A DNA stretch of 64,000 bases from Micromonospora sp. H61 (lineage in GTDB: Bacteria; Actinomycetota; Actinomycetes; Mycobacteriales; Micromonosporaceae). The notes beneath the pieces were generated by a model that saw nothing but the letters and a program-made list of their open reading frames with translations, did not search any database and had not been told where the DNA came from. Positions 24,531 to 32,920 of this stretch are shown here, in pieces (the stretch's first letter is position 1; the number at the start of each line of letters is the position of its first letter). The stretch covers positions 62,001 through 126,000 of the forward strand of contig NZ_JAGPXY010000006.1 in assembly GCF_018070325.1 (NCBI RefSeq). Reading direction: 5' to 3'. The translations under genes and the position numbers were made by a program.

Positions 24531-25523
24531 TCAACCGGCGACGTCCACGACGACCTTGCCCTCGGCGGTGCCGTCGGCGACCAGCCGATGGGCGTCCATT
24601 ACCGTGTCGAGCGTGAACCTGCGCTCGTCCAGTCGGGGGCGCAGCGCGCCGGCATCGGCCAGCGCCGCGATCTCGCGCAGGATGTCGCCGTGGTGTTCCC
24701 GGCCCCGCCCGGTGAGCATCGGCAGCAGGGTGAACACGCCGGAGTAGGTCGCACCCCGGAACGACAGCGGGGCGAGCGAGTGTGAGCCCCAGCCCAGTGC
24801 GCTGACGACGTGCCCGTGGTAGGTGCGTACCGCCGCGAACGAGGCGTCGAGCGTCGCGCCGCCGACGTTGTCGACGACGATGTCGAATCCCTCGCCGCCG
24901 GTGTACCTCTCGACGTACTCCTCGACCTTGCTCGCTGTGTAGTCGATCGGCACGGCACCCAGACTCTCGATCACCCGCAGGCTCGCCGGCCCGCCCGTGG
25001 CGTACGCCTCGGCGCCTCGCGCCTGGGCAAGTTGCACACCCACGTACCCGACACCTCCGGCGCCTCCGTGCACCAGGACCTTCTGCCCGGCGCGGACTCC
25101 GGCCCGGTCGACCAGCCCCTCCCAGGAGGTGACCGCCGCCAGGGGCAACGCGGCGGCCTCCCGCATCGAGAGGCTCCTCGGCTTGTGGGCCAGCAGTCGA
25201 GCGTCCACGGCGGCGTACTCGGCCAGCGAGCCCTGTAGGTCGCCGACGCCCCCGCACAGCCCGTGCACCTCGTCTCCCGGCTCGAAGCCGGCCACGTCCG
25301 CGCCGACCGCCGCGACGACGCCGGCAAGGTCCAGGCCGAGCACCGCGGGCAGCTCGACACGCGCGTGCGCGGCCTTACCTGCCTGGATCTTCGTGTCGAG
25401 CGGGTTGACCCCGCTGGCGACGATCCGCACCAGCACCTGCCCGCGCTCGGGGGCGGGTTGATCGATCTCCTCGACCGTCAGCGGAGCGTCGAACTCCCGC
25501 AACAACGCGGCGCGCATAACCAT
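24531..25523 (-). CDS. Zinc-independent NADP-dependent oxidoreductase (quinone oxidoreductase, MDR superfamily)
   Basis: 330 aa from the ATG at 25523 (ATG 25517 also possible). GroES-like N-terminal domain (IVASGVNPLDTKI, PAVLGLDLAGVV, GDEVHG) and a Rossmann domain with VLVHGGAGGVGYVGVQLA (nucleotide motif ~150-160) and VDNVGGATLD. No structural zinc cysteines. These enzymes reduce quinones or enones with NADPH. Monocistronic. Confidence 0.87.
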   Translation of the reverse strand: MVMRAALLREFDAPLTVEEIDQPAPERGQVLVRIVASGVNPLDTKIQAGKAAHARVELPAVLGLDLAGVVAAVGADVAGFEPGDEVHGLCGGVGDLQGSLAEYAAVDARLLAHKPRSLSMREAAALPLAAVTSWEGLVDRAGVRAGQKVLVHGGAGGVGYVGVQLAQARGAEAYATGGPASLRVIESLGAVPIDYTASKVEEYVERYTGGEGFDIVVDNVGGATLDASFAAVRTYHGHVVSALGWGSHSLAPLSFRGATYSGVFTLLPMLTGRGREHHGDILREIAALADAGALRPRLDERRFTLDTVMDAHRLVADGTAEGKVVVDVAG

Positions 25524-25631
25524 CCACACTCTCCGTGATCGAGGCTTCACGTGGACGCTATCCGACCGGATCGGCGGCGGGGCGGGTTCCTCGGACCGCG
25601 CCGGCGCCGCGACGGGCGGACCGAGTGTGGG

Positions 25632-26135
25632 TCAGTCGTCTTCGGCACCATCGAGTAGCGCGCGTCGCAACGCCAGTCGGTGCTTCCGGCGGATCTTCGC
25701 CTCCCGGTACCGTCGGCGGTCCCCGTCGGTCTCCGGTAGCAGCGGCGGCACGGTACGAGGCTGGCCGTCGTCGTCGATGGCGACCATGACCAGGTGGGCG
25801 GTTGCCACGTCGGTGGGAGGCACCGCCCGGTCCCACCGGTCGGCGGTCACCTTGACGGCCACCTCCATCGAGCTGCGGCCGGCCCAGGTGATCCGGGCGT
25901 CGACGTGCACGACGTCGCCGACCCGCACCGCGCGGAGGAACGCCGTCTCGTCGATGGCGGCGGTCACCGCCGGCCCGTCGGAGTGTCGGGCGGCGACCAC
26001 ACCGGCGACGGAGTCGATGAGGTTGAGGATCCGGCCGCCGTGCACCGTACCTATCAGGTTGGTGTGGTGCTGGTCGGGAAACCACACCGCCGGGTCGCGG
26101 ACACACACTGGCGAGGACCTGGCCGTGCACCACAC
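25632..26135 (-). CDS. Hotdog-fold acyl-CoA thioesterase, downstream of a cobalamin riboswitch
   Basis: 167 aa from GTG 26135; GTG 26108 is an alternative. The hotdog core HHTNLIGTVHGGRILNLIDSVAGVVA (with the catalytic-site HGG loop), FLRAVRVGDVVHVDARI and AHLVMVAIDDDG match the BFIT/YciA-type acyl-CoA thioesterases; the tail is Arg-rich. It hydrolyses acyl-CoAs. It is the only gene between the riboswitch at 26203-26362 and the next gene on that strand, so B12 may control it; the reason is not obvious. Confidence 0.82.
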   Translation of the reverse strand: MWCTARSSPVCVRDPAVWFPDQHHTNLIGTVHGGRILNLIDSVAGVVAARHSDGPAVTAAIDETAFLRAVRVGDVVHVDARITWAGRSSMEVAVKVTADRWDRAVPPTDVATAHLVMVAIDDDGQPRTVPPLLPETDGDRRRYREAKIRRKHRLALRRALLDGAEDD

Positions 26136-26202
26136 GCACGGCCCGTCACCCGCTCAGCCCACCCGCGAGGCCGACGGCAGCGCACACGGTTGTGTACGCG
26201 GC

Positions 26203-26362
26203 GCCGGCAGGTCTTCGGACTCGCGGGCCTGACCGGTCGCGCCGGTCCCCTACTGGCCGTCGCTTCCCAGGCCGTTGGCCCAGTGCTGATGACGGCGGTC
26301 GTTCCCACTCACCGCTGCGGGGCAGCCCCGGATTTCCACCGGGTTCCCTCTTACGACGCCCA
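26203..26362 (-). promoter_or_regulatory. Cobalamin (adenosylcobalamin) riboswitch
   Basis: On the minus strand the conserved blocks appear in order: AGAGGGAACCCGGTGGAAA, TCCGGGGCTGCCCCGCAGCG, GTGAGTGGGAA, the CACTGGG block, CCTGGGAAG, then CGAGTCCGAAGACCTGCC (the 3' B12-box end at ~26206-26220). This is the class I layout known from btuB leaders. A GC-rich hairpin (GCGTACAC-AACC-GTGTGCGC-like) follows at ~26180-26200 and may be the expression platform. B12-bound riboswitches normally shut off B12 import/synthesis or B12-independent isozymes; none is adjacent. Confidence 0.9.
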
Positions 26363-26532
26363 GCCGGTCACGACGGGGCGAACCAGCGCCGTCGGCAGCA
26401 TAGCTGGCCAGGGGATCTGTCCACCGAGGGCGTCCTGCCGCGGCGGCGGACGGCCTCATCGTCAACTTTTGTCGTCCGAGGAAGAAGATCGCCACCTATT
26501 GAAAAAAGTCTCGCGAGGGTGAGGATATCCAG

Positions 26533-28596
26533 ATGCGTCGTCTCCCCCAGACTTGCGGGCGGGTGGTCTCGGGCCTCCTCGCGTTCCTCCTCGCCTCGGC
26601 TGTCGCCCTCCTCGCGTCCGCCCAGCCCGCCGCGGCGCACGGGACCCTCGCCACGTCCACACCGGCGAGCGGCGCCACCGTGCGCGAGCCGTTGACGGAG
26701 GTGCGGCTGTACTTCACCGAGAAGGCCGCCGCCAACGCGTTCTTCACTATCACCGCCCCGGGCGGCGCCCGTGTCGACAACGGCTGGTCGCAGGGGGAGC
26801 CGAAGCCGCTGGAGAAGCCGGTGCGGGAGTACTTCCTGGTCAACGGGCAGTTCGAGCCACGGGAGTACACGACGGGGTTCCCCGCGGTGGTGTCCGTCGC
26901 CCACCTGCCCGCAAAGGGCCAGTACTCGGTGAGCTACCTGTCGGTCGCCTCGGACGGCGACACCGTGCGGGGCACCCTGACCTTCCGCTACGACGGGCGG
27001 GTGACGGCAGCGCCGAAGGGGTGGAGCCCGCCATCGACCCAACCGGACCCGGCGCTGGTGGCCGCCACCGAGCAGCACAACACGTCCGGGCAGGCCTCGG
27101 CGGTGCCGACCACCGCGGACGATCCGTCGACCCCGCCGGCTGCGGCGGCCCCGTCGACCGGGTCGACCGAGGAGAGCGGTCCCGGGGCACCGGCCTGGGC
27201 CGGCTGGGCGGCGGCGGACGCGGCGGTCGGGGCGGTGGCCGGGTTCGTCGGCTGGCGTCGCCGATCCGCCGGCACACCCACCGGCCGGGGCCGTACCTCG
27301 GCGGCGACCTCCGGTCGACGCGGCGGTGGCGCCCGTGCCACGAACAGGGCCGGCACTGGCAAGACCGTCGGCGGCAAGGCTGCCGGGGACAAGACCGTCG
27401 GCGGCAAGGTCGGCGGGGGCAGGGCCGGCGCGGCGACGGGCGTCGTCGCGCGTACCGCGAGCGACAGGCAGCGGCCCGCCACCGTGCCGGCGGCGCGCAA
27501 GGGCGACACGGTCGTCACGGCCCGCACGGGCGTCACCGTCGAGCCGACGCCTACCGATCAGGTGACCGAGGCCCTCGCCAACGCGGACGGCGAACCGACG
27601 GTCGACCCCGGGCCACGGCCCGACACGGACCTCGCCGCCGCGACGCCTGGGTCCCGGCTGAGCAACACCCACCTGGCGCTGTTCGTCGGCGGGCTGGTGG
27701 TGGCCCTGTTGGCCGGGTTCGGGCTGGCCCGTATCGGCACCGCCGACGAGAGTCCGGCGACCGGCAACGCACGACCGTCGGCCGGTGGACCGTCCGACTC
27801 GGGGCAGGTGGGCTCCGCGACCGACGGGCACCAACACCCGGCTGGTACGGGGCCGCACACGCATCGGGGTGACGACGCGCCGGGCGCGACGCTGGCGACC
27901 GGGACGACGGTCAGCGCCGGTGGGTACACCCTGCAGCCGCTGGAGCGGTCCCAACCCCCTGGTGTACGCGCCGACTACCGGTTCCGCATCGTCGGGACCG
28001 ACCGGCAGCCGGCAACGACCTTCCCGGTCGTCCACGACAAGCCGTTGCACATGATCGTGGTGGGCCGCGACCTGTCCGGCTACCAGCATTTGCACCCGAC
28101 GATGGCACCCGACGGCACCTGGAGCGTCCCCCTGACGCTGGCCCGGCCCGGCGGCTACCGCGTCTACGCCGACTTCTCCGTCACCGCGGCCGACGGCAGG
28201 CAGCAGCCTCTCGTGCTGGGCGTCGACCACACGGTGCCCGGCGCGCACACCCCGACCGCACTGCCGCCGGCACAGGCGCAGGCGACAGCTGGTCCGTACG
28301 CGGTGTCGATGACCGGCACCCCGACGGTGGGGGTGACGGCGCCGATGCACTTCCAGGTCAGCGCCGACCCGACCGTACCGGCGCAGTTGGAGCGGTACCT
28401 GGGCGCGTACGGGCACCTGGTAGTGGTTCGTGAGGGCGACCTCGGCTACGTGCACGTCCACCCCGAGCAGGAGTTGGTCGACGGGACCGTCAAGTTCTGG
28501 CTGACCGCGCCGAGTTCAGGCCGGTACCGGGCCTTCTTCGACTTCCAGGTCGCCGGCAAGGTGCACACCGGGGAGTTCACGATCAACGTTCCCTGA
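26533..28596 (+). CDS. CopC-domain secreted/membrane protein with His-rich C-terminal copper-binding domain
   Basis: 687 aa, ATG behind GGTGAGG. Signal peptide to ~35 with cleavage AAA|HG, leaving an N-terminal His as in copper-binding CopC. CopC-like domain ~36-155 (HGTLATSTPASGATV, EVRLYF). Membrane helix ~221-241, a charged Ser/Gly/Lys linker with a doubled KTVGGK motif (~277-292), second membrane helix ~379-400, then an extracytoplasmic domain with HQHPAGTGPHTH (~433-444), HLHP (~518) and HVHPEQ. It likely captures copper outside the membrane and hands it to the PCuAC and CopC proteins downstream. Confidence 0.82.
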   Translation: MRRLPQTCGRVVSGLLAFLLASAVALLASAQPAAAHGTLATSTPASGATVREPLTEVRLYFTEKAAANAFFTITAPGGARVDNGWSQGEPKPLEKPVREYFLVNGQFEPREYTTGFPAVVSVAHLPAKGQYSVSYLSVASDGDTVRGTLTFRYDGRVTAAPKGWSPPSTQPDPALVAATEQHNTSGQASAVPTTADDPSTPPAAAAPSTGSTEESGPGAPAWAGWAAADAAVGAVAGFVGWRRRSAGTPTGRGRTSAATSGRRGGGARATNRAGTGKTVGGKAAGDKTVGGKVGGGRAGAATGVVARTASDRQRPATVPAARKGDTVVTARTGVTVEPTPTDQVTEALANADGEPTVDPGPRPDTDLAAATPGSRLSNTHLALFVGGLVVALLAGFGLARIGTADESPATGNARPSAGGPSDSGQVGSATDGHQHPAGTGPHTHRGDDAPGATLATGTTVSAGGYTLQPLERSQPPGVRADYRFRIVGTDRQPATTFPVVHDKPLHMIVVGRDLSGYQHLHPTMAPDGTWSVPLTLARPGGYRVYADFSVTAADGRQQPLVLGVDHTVPGAHTPTALPPAQAQATAGPYAVSMTGTPTVGVTAPMHFQVSADPTVPAQLERYLGAYGHLVVVREGDLGYVHVHPEQELVDGTVKFWLTAPSSGRYRAFFDFQVAGKVHTGEFTINVP

Positions 28597-28661
28597 CTCC
28601 GGAACTTTCTCCGAGCTGCGGCCGACCAACCTCCCAGCAGCAACCATCGGAGGAAGAACAC

Positions 28662-29264
28662 ATGCGCACCACCAGCCCAAACGCTTCACGCCGCCATTCG
28701 GCCGCCATCTTCGCCGCCGCGATCCTGACGGTGGGCGTCGCCGGTTGCGGCTCGTCCGACTCTCCGTCGACAGCGCAGGCGGGCCCGCCCGCGTCGACCT
28801 CGGCCAACCCGGACGCTGGTGTGCTCGGCATTCGTGACCCGTGGGTGAAGGCGGCCGACAAGGGCATGACGGCGGCCTTCGGGACCCTGGTCAACGACGG
28901 CGACACCGATGTCACGGTGACGAGTGCCACGACCTCCCTGTCGCCGATGGAGTTGCACGAGATGGCCATGAAGGACGGCAAGATGGTCATGCGGCAAAAG
29001 CAGGGCGGCATCGTGATCAAGGCCAAGAGCACGCACGCCCTGGAGCCCGGGGGCGACCACCTCATGCTGATGAACCTCACCAAGCCCGTTCAGGCCGGCG
29101 ACGAGTTGACCTTCACCCTGACCTTCGCCGACGGCAAGAACCAGCAGTTCCGCGCCATGGCCAAGCCGTTCACCGGCGCGCAGGAGAGCTACGCCCCCGG
29201 GCACGGCGAGCCGATGCCCAGCATGAGCGCCACGCCGGAGATGAGCATGAGCCCGGCATCGTGA
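28662..29264 (+). CDS. PCuAC-type copper chaperone lipoprotein
   Basis: 200 aa with lipobox VAGC at ~27-30. The copper site of PCuAC (H..M...M, then H.M ~20 residues on) is present as ELHEMAMKDGKMVM and HALEPGGDHLMLM. It delivers Cu(I) outside the membrane, classically to cytochrome oxidase CuA. The C-terminus MPSMSATPEMSMS is Met-rich and may add copper sites. The ATG follows a GGAGGAAG ribosome site. Its stop overlaps the DyP gene (GTGA). Confidence 0.9.
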   Translation: MRTTSPNASRRHSAAIFAAAILTVGVAGCGSSDSPSTAQAGPPASTSANPDAGVLGIRDPWVKAADKGMTAAFGTLVNDGDTDVTVTSATTSLSPMELHEMAMKDGKMVMRQKQGGIVIKAKSTHALEPGGDHLMLMNLTKPVQAGDELTFTLTFADGKNQQFRAMAKPFTGAQESYAPGHGEPMPSMSATPEMSMSPAS

Positions 29265-30502
29265 CGCGGACACCACAGGTCCGGCCGGTGAGCAGGCGCG
29301 GCCTGCTCACCGGCGGAGCACTGGCCGCCGGCGGAGCCCTGGCCGGTGGTGCCGCGATCGCCGGCACCCGCGCGGGGAGGACCGGGCCGCCGACGGCGAC
29401 CGCCGCCGACACGACGCCCGTGGCGACCGTCGGAGGGCTGGTCGAGCCGTTCCACGGCGCCCGGCAGGCCGGGGTGGCCACCGAACCGCAGGCGCACGCG
29501 TCGTTCGTGGCACTCACAGTGCGGGCCGGCGTCGACCGGGCCGCGCTGGGCCGGATGTTGCGGTTGCTCACCGACGACGCCGCCCGGCTCACCCAGGGCC
29601 GACCCGCGCTGGCCGACACCGAGGCCGAACTCGGGCTGCTGCCGGCACGGTTGACAGTGACCTTCGGCTTCGGGCCGGGCCTGTACCGGGCGGCCGGCGT
29701 CGACGACCGCCGGCCGGCATCGGTCACCGACCTGCCGTCGTTCCGCATCGACCGGCTTCAGCCGGCCTGGTCCGGCGGCGACCTGCTGCTGCAGATCTGC
29801 GCGGACGACGCGATCTCCGTCGCCCACGCCCAGCGGGTCCTGGTCAAGGACAGCCGACCGTTCGCCACAGTGCGGTGGGCCCAGCAGGGCTTCCGGCGCA
29901 GCCCCGGTGTCGAGCCGGGCGGCCACACCCAACGCAACCTCTTCGGTCAGCTCGACGGCACCGCCAACCCCCGACCCGGCGCGCCCATGGACACCGCCCT
30001 CTGGGTCCCGGACGGCCCGGCATGGCTGCGCGACAGCACCACAGTGGTACTCCGGCGGATCAGCATGAACATGGAAACGTGGGACCTGCTCGGCCGGACC
30101 GACCGCGAACTCGCCGTCGGGCGACGGCTCGACACCGGCGCCCCGCTCACCGGCACCGCCGAACACGACGAACCCGACTTCGCCGCCACCGACGCCGACG
30201 GCCTCACCGTCATCCCCGACTTCTCGCACCTGACCCGCGCCCACGTCACCGACGACCGGCTGAAGATCCTGCGCCGGCCCTACAACTACGACGGGGTGCC
30301 GACGGCGGAGGGCCACGCGGACAGCGGCCTGATCTTCGCCTCGTACCAGGCCGACATCGCCCGACAGTTCCTGCCCATCCAGCGCCGGCTGGCCGATCGG
30401 GACCTGCTCAACGAGTGGACCACGCCGATCGGGTCCGCCGTCTTCGCCATCCCGCCCGGATGTCAACCGGGCGGGTGGATCGGCGAGCAGGTGCTCGGAT
30501 GA
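29261..30502 (+). CDS. efeB: Tat-exported DyP-type heme peroxidase / deferrochelatase (EfeB family)
   Basis: 413 aa from GTG 29261. Tat signal SRRGLLTGGALAAGG, then the DyP fold: LTVTFGFGPGL, distal GQLDGTANP (GxxDG catalytic Asp), proximal heme His in IPDFSHLTRAHV, and RPYNYDG. In Streptomyces a Tat-exported DyP (DtpA) works with a PCuAC-type chaperone in copper delivery to an extracellular oxidase, so this operon order has a close precedent. EfeB of E. coli is linked to iron/heme handling. Confidence 0.9.
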   Translation: MTRTPQVRPVSRRGLLTGGALAAGGALAGGAAIAGTRAGRTGPPTATAADTTPVATVGGLVEPFHGARQAGVATEPQAHASFVALTVRAGVDRAALGRMLRLLTDDAARLTQGRPALADTEAELGLLPARLTVTFGFGPGLYRAAGVDDRRPASVTDLPSFRIDRLQPAWSGGDLLLQICADDAISVAHAQRVLVKDSRPFATVRWAQQGFRRSPGVEPGGHTQRNLFGQLDGTANPRPGAPMDTALWVPDGPAWLRDSTTVVLRRISMNMETWDLLGRTDRELAVGRRLDTGAPLTGTAEHDEPDFAATDADGLTVIPDFSHLTRAHVTDDRLKILRRPYNYDGVPTAEGHADSGLIFASYQADIARQFLPIQRRLADRDLLNEWTTPIGSAVFAIPPGCQPGGWIGEQVLG

Positions 30503-31080
30503 GCACGTCAACCGTCATGACCGTACCGTCGTCCCGCCCCACCGCCGTCCGGCTCGGCGCGGCGGTGCTCGCCGCCCTCGTGGCGGTACTCATCCCGGCC
30601 AGCCCGGCCTGGGCGCACAACTCGCTCAAGACGGCCACGCCCGCTCGAGACGCGACAGTCCCGAGCGCACCGACCGAGGTCACGCTCGAATTCATGCAGC
30701 GACTCGACCCGGCGTTCACCACCATCGTGCTCACCGACGCCGCCAAGCGGAAGCTTCCCACCGGCGAACCGGTGGTCACCGGAGCAAAGAGCACCGTCCA
30801 GGTGACCGACACCCTGCCGAACGGGACGTACACGGTCGCCTACCGGGTCGTCTCCGTCGACGGGCACCCGGTGCAGGGTTCCTATCCGTTCACTGTGGCC
30901 GATCCGACGTCCAGCGCCGCGCCGGTTGCCGACGTGAGCGCGTCAGCGCCCGCCCCGTCCGCCGCTGCCACCAAGTCCGGCGGCGGTCCGAGCGCCGGCC
31001 TACTCGTCGCGGCTGCCGCGCTGGCCCTCCTCGTCCTGCTGACGGCCGGGCTGCTGTGGCGGCGGGCGGCCCGGCGCTGA
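30499..31080 (+). CDS. copC: CopC-family copper resistance protein with C-terminal membrane anchor
   Basis: 193 aa, ATGA overlap with the DyP stop. Signal peptide ending SPAWA|H gives an N-terminal His, the first Cu ligand of CopC. CopC beta-sandwich ~35-135 (SLKTATPARDATVPSAPTEVTL, YRVVSVDGHPVQG with the second His). An Ala/Pro/Ser linker and one membrane helix near 165-187 followed by WRRAARR make it type I anchored. A CopD partner is not adjacent. Confidence 0.9.
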   Translation: MSTSTVMTVPSSRPTAVRLGAAVLAALVAVLIPASPAWAHNSLKTATPARDATVPSAPTEVTLEFMQRLDPAFTTIVLTDAAKRKLPTGEPVVTGAKSTVQVTDTLPNGTYTVAYRVVSVDGHPVQGSYPFTVADPTSSAAPVADVSASAPAPSAAATKSGGGPSAGLLVAAAALALLVLLTAGLLWRRAARR

Positions 31081-31094
31081 TCCGACCCGCCCGC

Positions 31095-31259
31095 GTGCGG
31101 TCGGCTCGCCCCATCACCTCACCGCACCTCGACCGGGCCGCCGACCGGGCCGACGCCACCGGCGCGGAGGACGACCTCTCCCGCTACAACGCGTTTCTCG
31201 CCGCGGCCGGACGGACCGACAGCGATTCGCGCCGCACGGTCCGGCCGGACCAGCCCTGA
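31095..31259 (+). CDS. Possible small protein downstream of copC
   Basis: 54 aa from GTG 31095 (GTG 31056 would overlap copC). The sequence AEDDLSRYNAFLAAAGRTDSD resembles the end of small actinobacterial helical proteins found as operon tails. No ribosome site is clear. It may be a genuine short gene or chance. Confidence 0.35.
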   Translation: MRSARPITSPHLDRAADRADATGAEDDLSRYNAFLAAAGRTDSDSRRTVRPDQP

Positions 31260-31396
31260 CACCGGGAATCCGATTTTCGGGAACCACCGGCGTCTCTCCC
31301 CCGACTACCGGTCAGGGCCGACGCGACACCTCACCGGGCGACCAGACCAGTACGGGAAACACCTTCGTGCTTCCCGACTCTTCCGATCGGATCACC

Positions 31397-32872
31397 ATGT
31401 CTCTCACCGAACTGTCCGGCACGCCGACGCCGGAGCCCGCCACTACCACCGAGAAACCGGCCCGACCCGCCCGGCGCGCGTCACCGTTCGGCGCGCTGCT
31501 GCTGCGGCTGCACTTCTACGCCGGCATCCTCGTCGCCCCGTTCCTGGTGGTCGCCGCACTGACTGGCCTGGCCTTCACCACCACCCCGCAACTCGACGCC
31601 GTCCTCTACGGCGACCAGCTGACCGTCGCCCAGGTGGGTGACCGTCAGCTCCCGCTGGCCGAGCAGATCGGGGCCGCGCGCAACGCGCACCCCGCCGGCA
31701 GCATCACCACAGTGCAACCCGGCGACGGCGACCGGACCACAAAGGTGGTGTTCTCCCTGCCCGAACTCGGCGAGAACCAGCACACCGTCTACATCAACCC
31801 GTACACCGGCGAGTCCCAGGGGCAGCTCACCACCTGGTTCGGGTCCACGCCGGCCACCACCTGGCTGGACGACCTGCACCGCCACCTGCACCTGGGCACC
31901 GTGGGCGAGCACTACTCCGAGCTGGCCGCGAGCTGGCTGTGGGTGATGGCGCTCGGCGGGGTCATCCTCTGGTGGCGTCGACGCGGCGCCGCCCGAGCCG
32001 CCGCTCGGCACCTGCTCGTGCCGGACCTGTCCACCGGTAAGGGTGTCCGCCGTACCCGGGGATGGCACGCCACCACCGGCATCTGGCTCACCGTCGGACT
32101 GCTCTTCCTCTCGATCACCGGCCTGACCTGGTCCCGCTACGCCGGCGCGAACTTCACCGCCGGCCTCGACGCGCTGAACGCCCGCACCCCGGAGATCTCC
32201 ACCAGCCTCACCGCCGGTCCCCCCGCCCCTGCCGAGACCGGCGGGGGCCACGAGCACGGCGCCGCCGGGCCGGGCGGCGTCGTCGAGTCGGCGGCCTTCG
32301 ATCGGGTCCTGACGGTCGCTCGCGGCGCGGGCCTCTCCGGGCCGGTCGAGATCAGCCCCGCGCCGGAGCCGGGCTCCGCCTGGACCGTCACGCAGGTCGA
32401 CAACACCTGGCCGGTCAAGAAGGACCGCATCGCCGTCGACCCGGCCTCCGACACGGTCACCGCCCGCAGCGACTTCGCCGACTGGCCCCTGCTGGCCAAA
32501 CTGAGCGGCCTCGGCATCCAGGCCCACATGGGGATCCTCTTCGGCCTGGTCAACCAGATCCTGCTCGCCGCGCTCGCCCTCGGCCTGCTCTGCGTCATCT
32601 TCTGGGGCTACCGCATGTGGTGGCAACGCCGGCCCACCCGCGCCGACCGCCGTGCCATCGCCGGCGCCCCGCCAGCCCGCGGCGGCGTACGCGGTCTGCC
32701 GCTCTGGGCGCTGCTGATCGGCGTACCGGTGACCGTGGCGATCGGCTGGACGCTGCCCCTGTTCGGGCTCACCCTGCTCGCTTTCCTCGTCATCGACGTG
32801 GTGGTGGGTGCGCTGTCTCGACGCCGGCGACCTGCCGTGGCTCCCACCTCCCCGGCCCCTGCGGGGAGCTGA
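31397..32872 (+). CDS. PepSY-domain membrane protein (PepSY-associated TM family)
   Basis: 491 aa from ATG 31397 (GTG 31367 is in frame). Four membrane segments: LLLRLHFYAGILVAPFLVVAALTG at ~30, one at ~180 (SWLWVMALGGVILWWRRR), HATTGIWLTVGLLFLSITGLTW at ~225, and a C-terminal pair. Extracytoplasmic PepSY-type loops in between (YINPYTGE; HRHLHLG). An insertion GGGHEHGA adds His. The family includes metal/heme-linked ferric or cupric reductase-like proteins. It fits the copper/heme locus. Confidence 0.83.
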   Translation: MSLTELSGTPTPEPATTTEKPARPARRASPFGALLLRLHFYAGILVAPFLVVAALTGLAFTTTPQLDAVLYGDQLTVAQVGDRQLPLAEQIGAARNAHPAGSITTVQPGDGDRTTKVVFSLPELGENQHTVYINPYTGESQGQLTTWFGSTPATTWLDDLHRHLHLGTVGEHYSELAASWLWVMALGGVILWWRRRGAARAAARHLLVPDLSTGKGVRRTRGWHATTGIWLTVGLLFLSITGLTWSRYAGANFTAGLDALNARTPEISTSLTAGPPAPAETGGGHEHGAAGPGGVVESAAFDRVLTVARGAGLSGPVEISPAPEPGSAWTVTQVDNTWPVKKDRIAVDPASDTVTARSDFADWPLLAKLSGLGIQAHMGILFGLVNQILLAALALGLLCVIFWGYRMWWQRRPTRADRRAIAGAPPARGGVRGLPLWALLIGVPVTVAIGWTLPLFGLTLLAFLVIDVVVGALSRRRRPAVAPTSPAPAGS

Positions 32873-32881
32873 TCCAACGGA

Positions 32882-32911
32882 CCGGCCGTCCGTGCTTGAA
32901 CGGACGGCCGG
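32882..32911. terminator. Bidirectional intrinsic-type terminator
   Basis: Perfect 12-bp stem CCGGCCGTCCGT, loop GCTTGA, complementary arm at 32900-32911. It lies 10 bp past the PepSY stop and 10 bp past the oxalate decarboxylase stop, so it serves both convergent genes. No U-tract, as is common in high-GC actinomycetes. Confidence 0.8.
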
Positions 32912-32920
32912 ACGCTTCGC

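Noticed and set aside
26139..26202. Missing small CbtB-like cobalt gene after the riboswitch
   Set aside because: The gap between riboswitch and thioesterase is too short and holds no His-rich frame.
26533..32872. Secondary-metabolite or RiPP cluster around the DyP peroxidase (encapsulin cargo)
   Set aside because: The DyP has a Tat signal and sits among copper proteins; no encapsulin shell gene or cargo-loading tail was seen.
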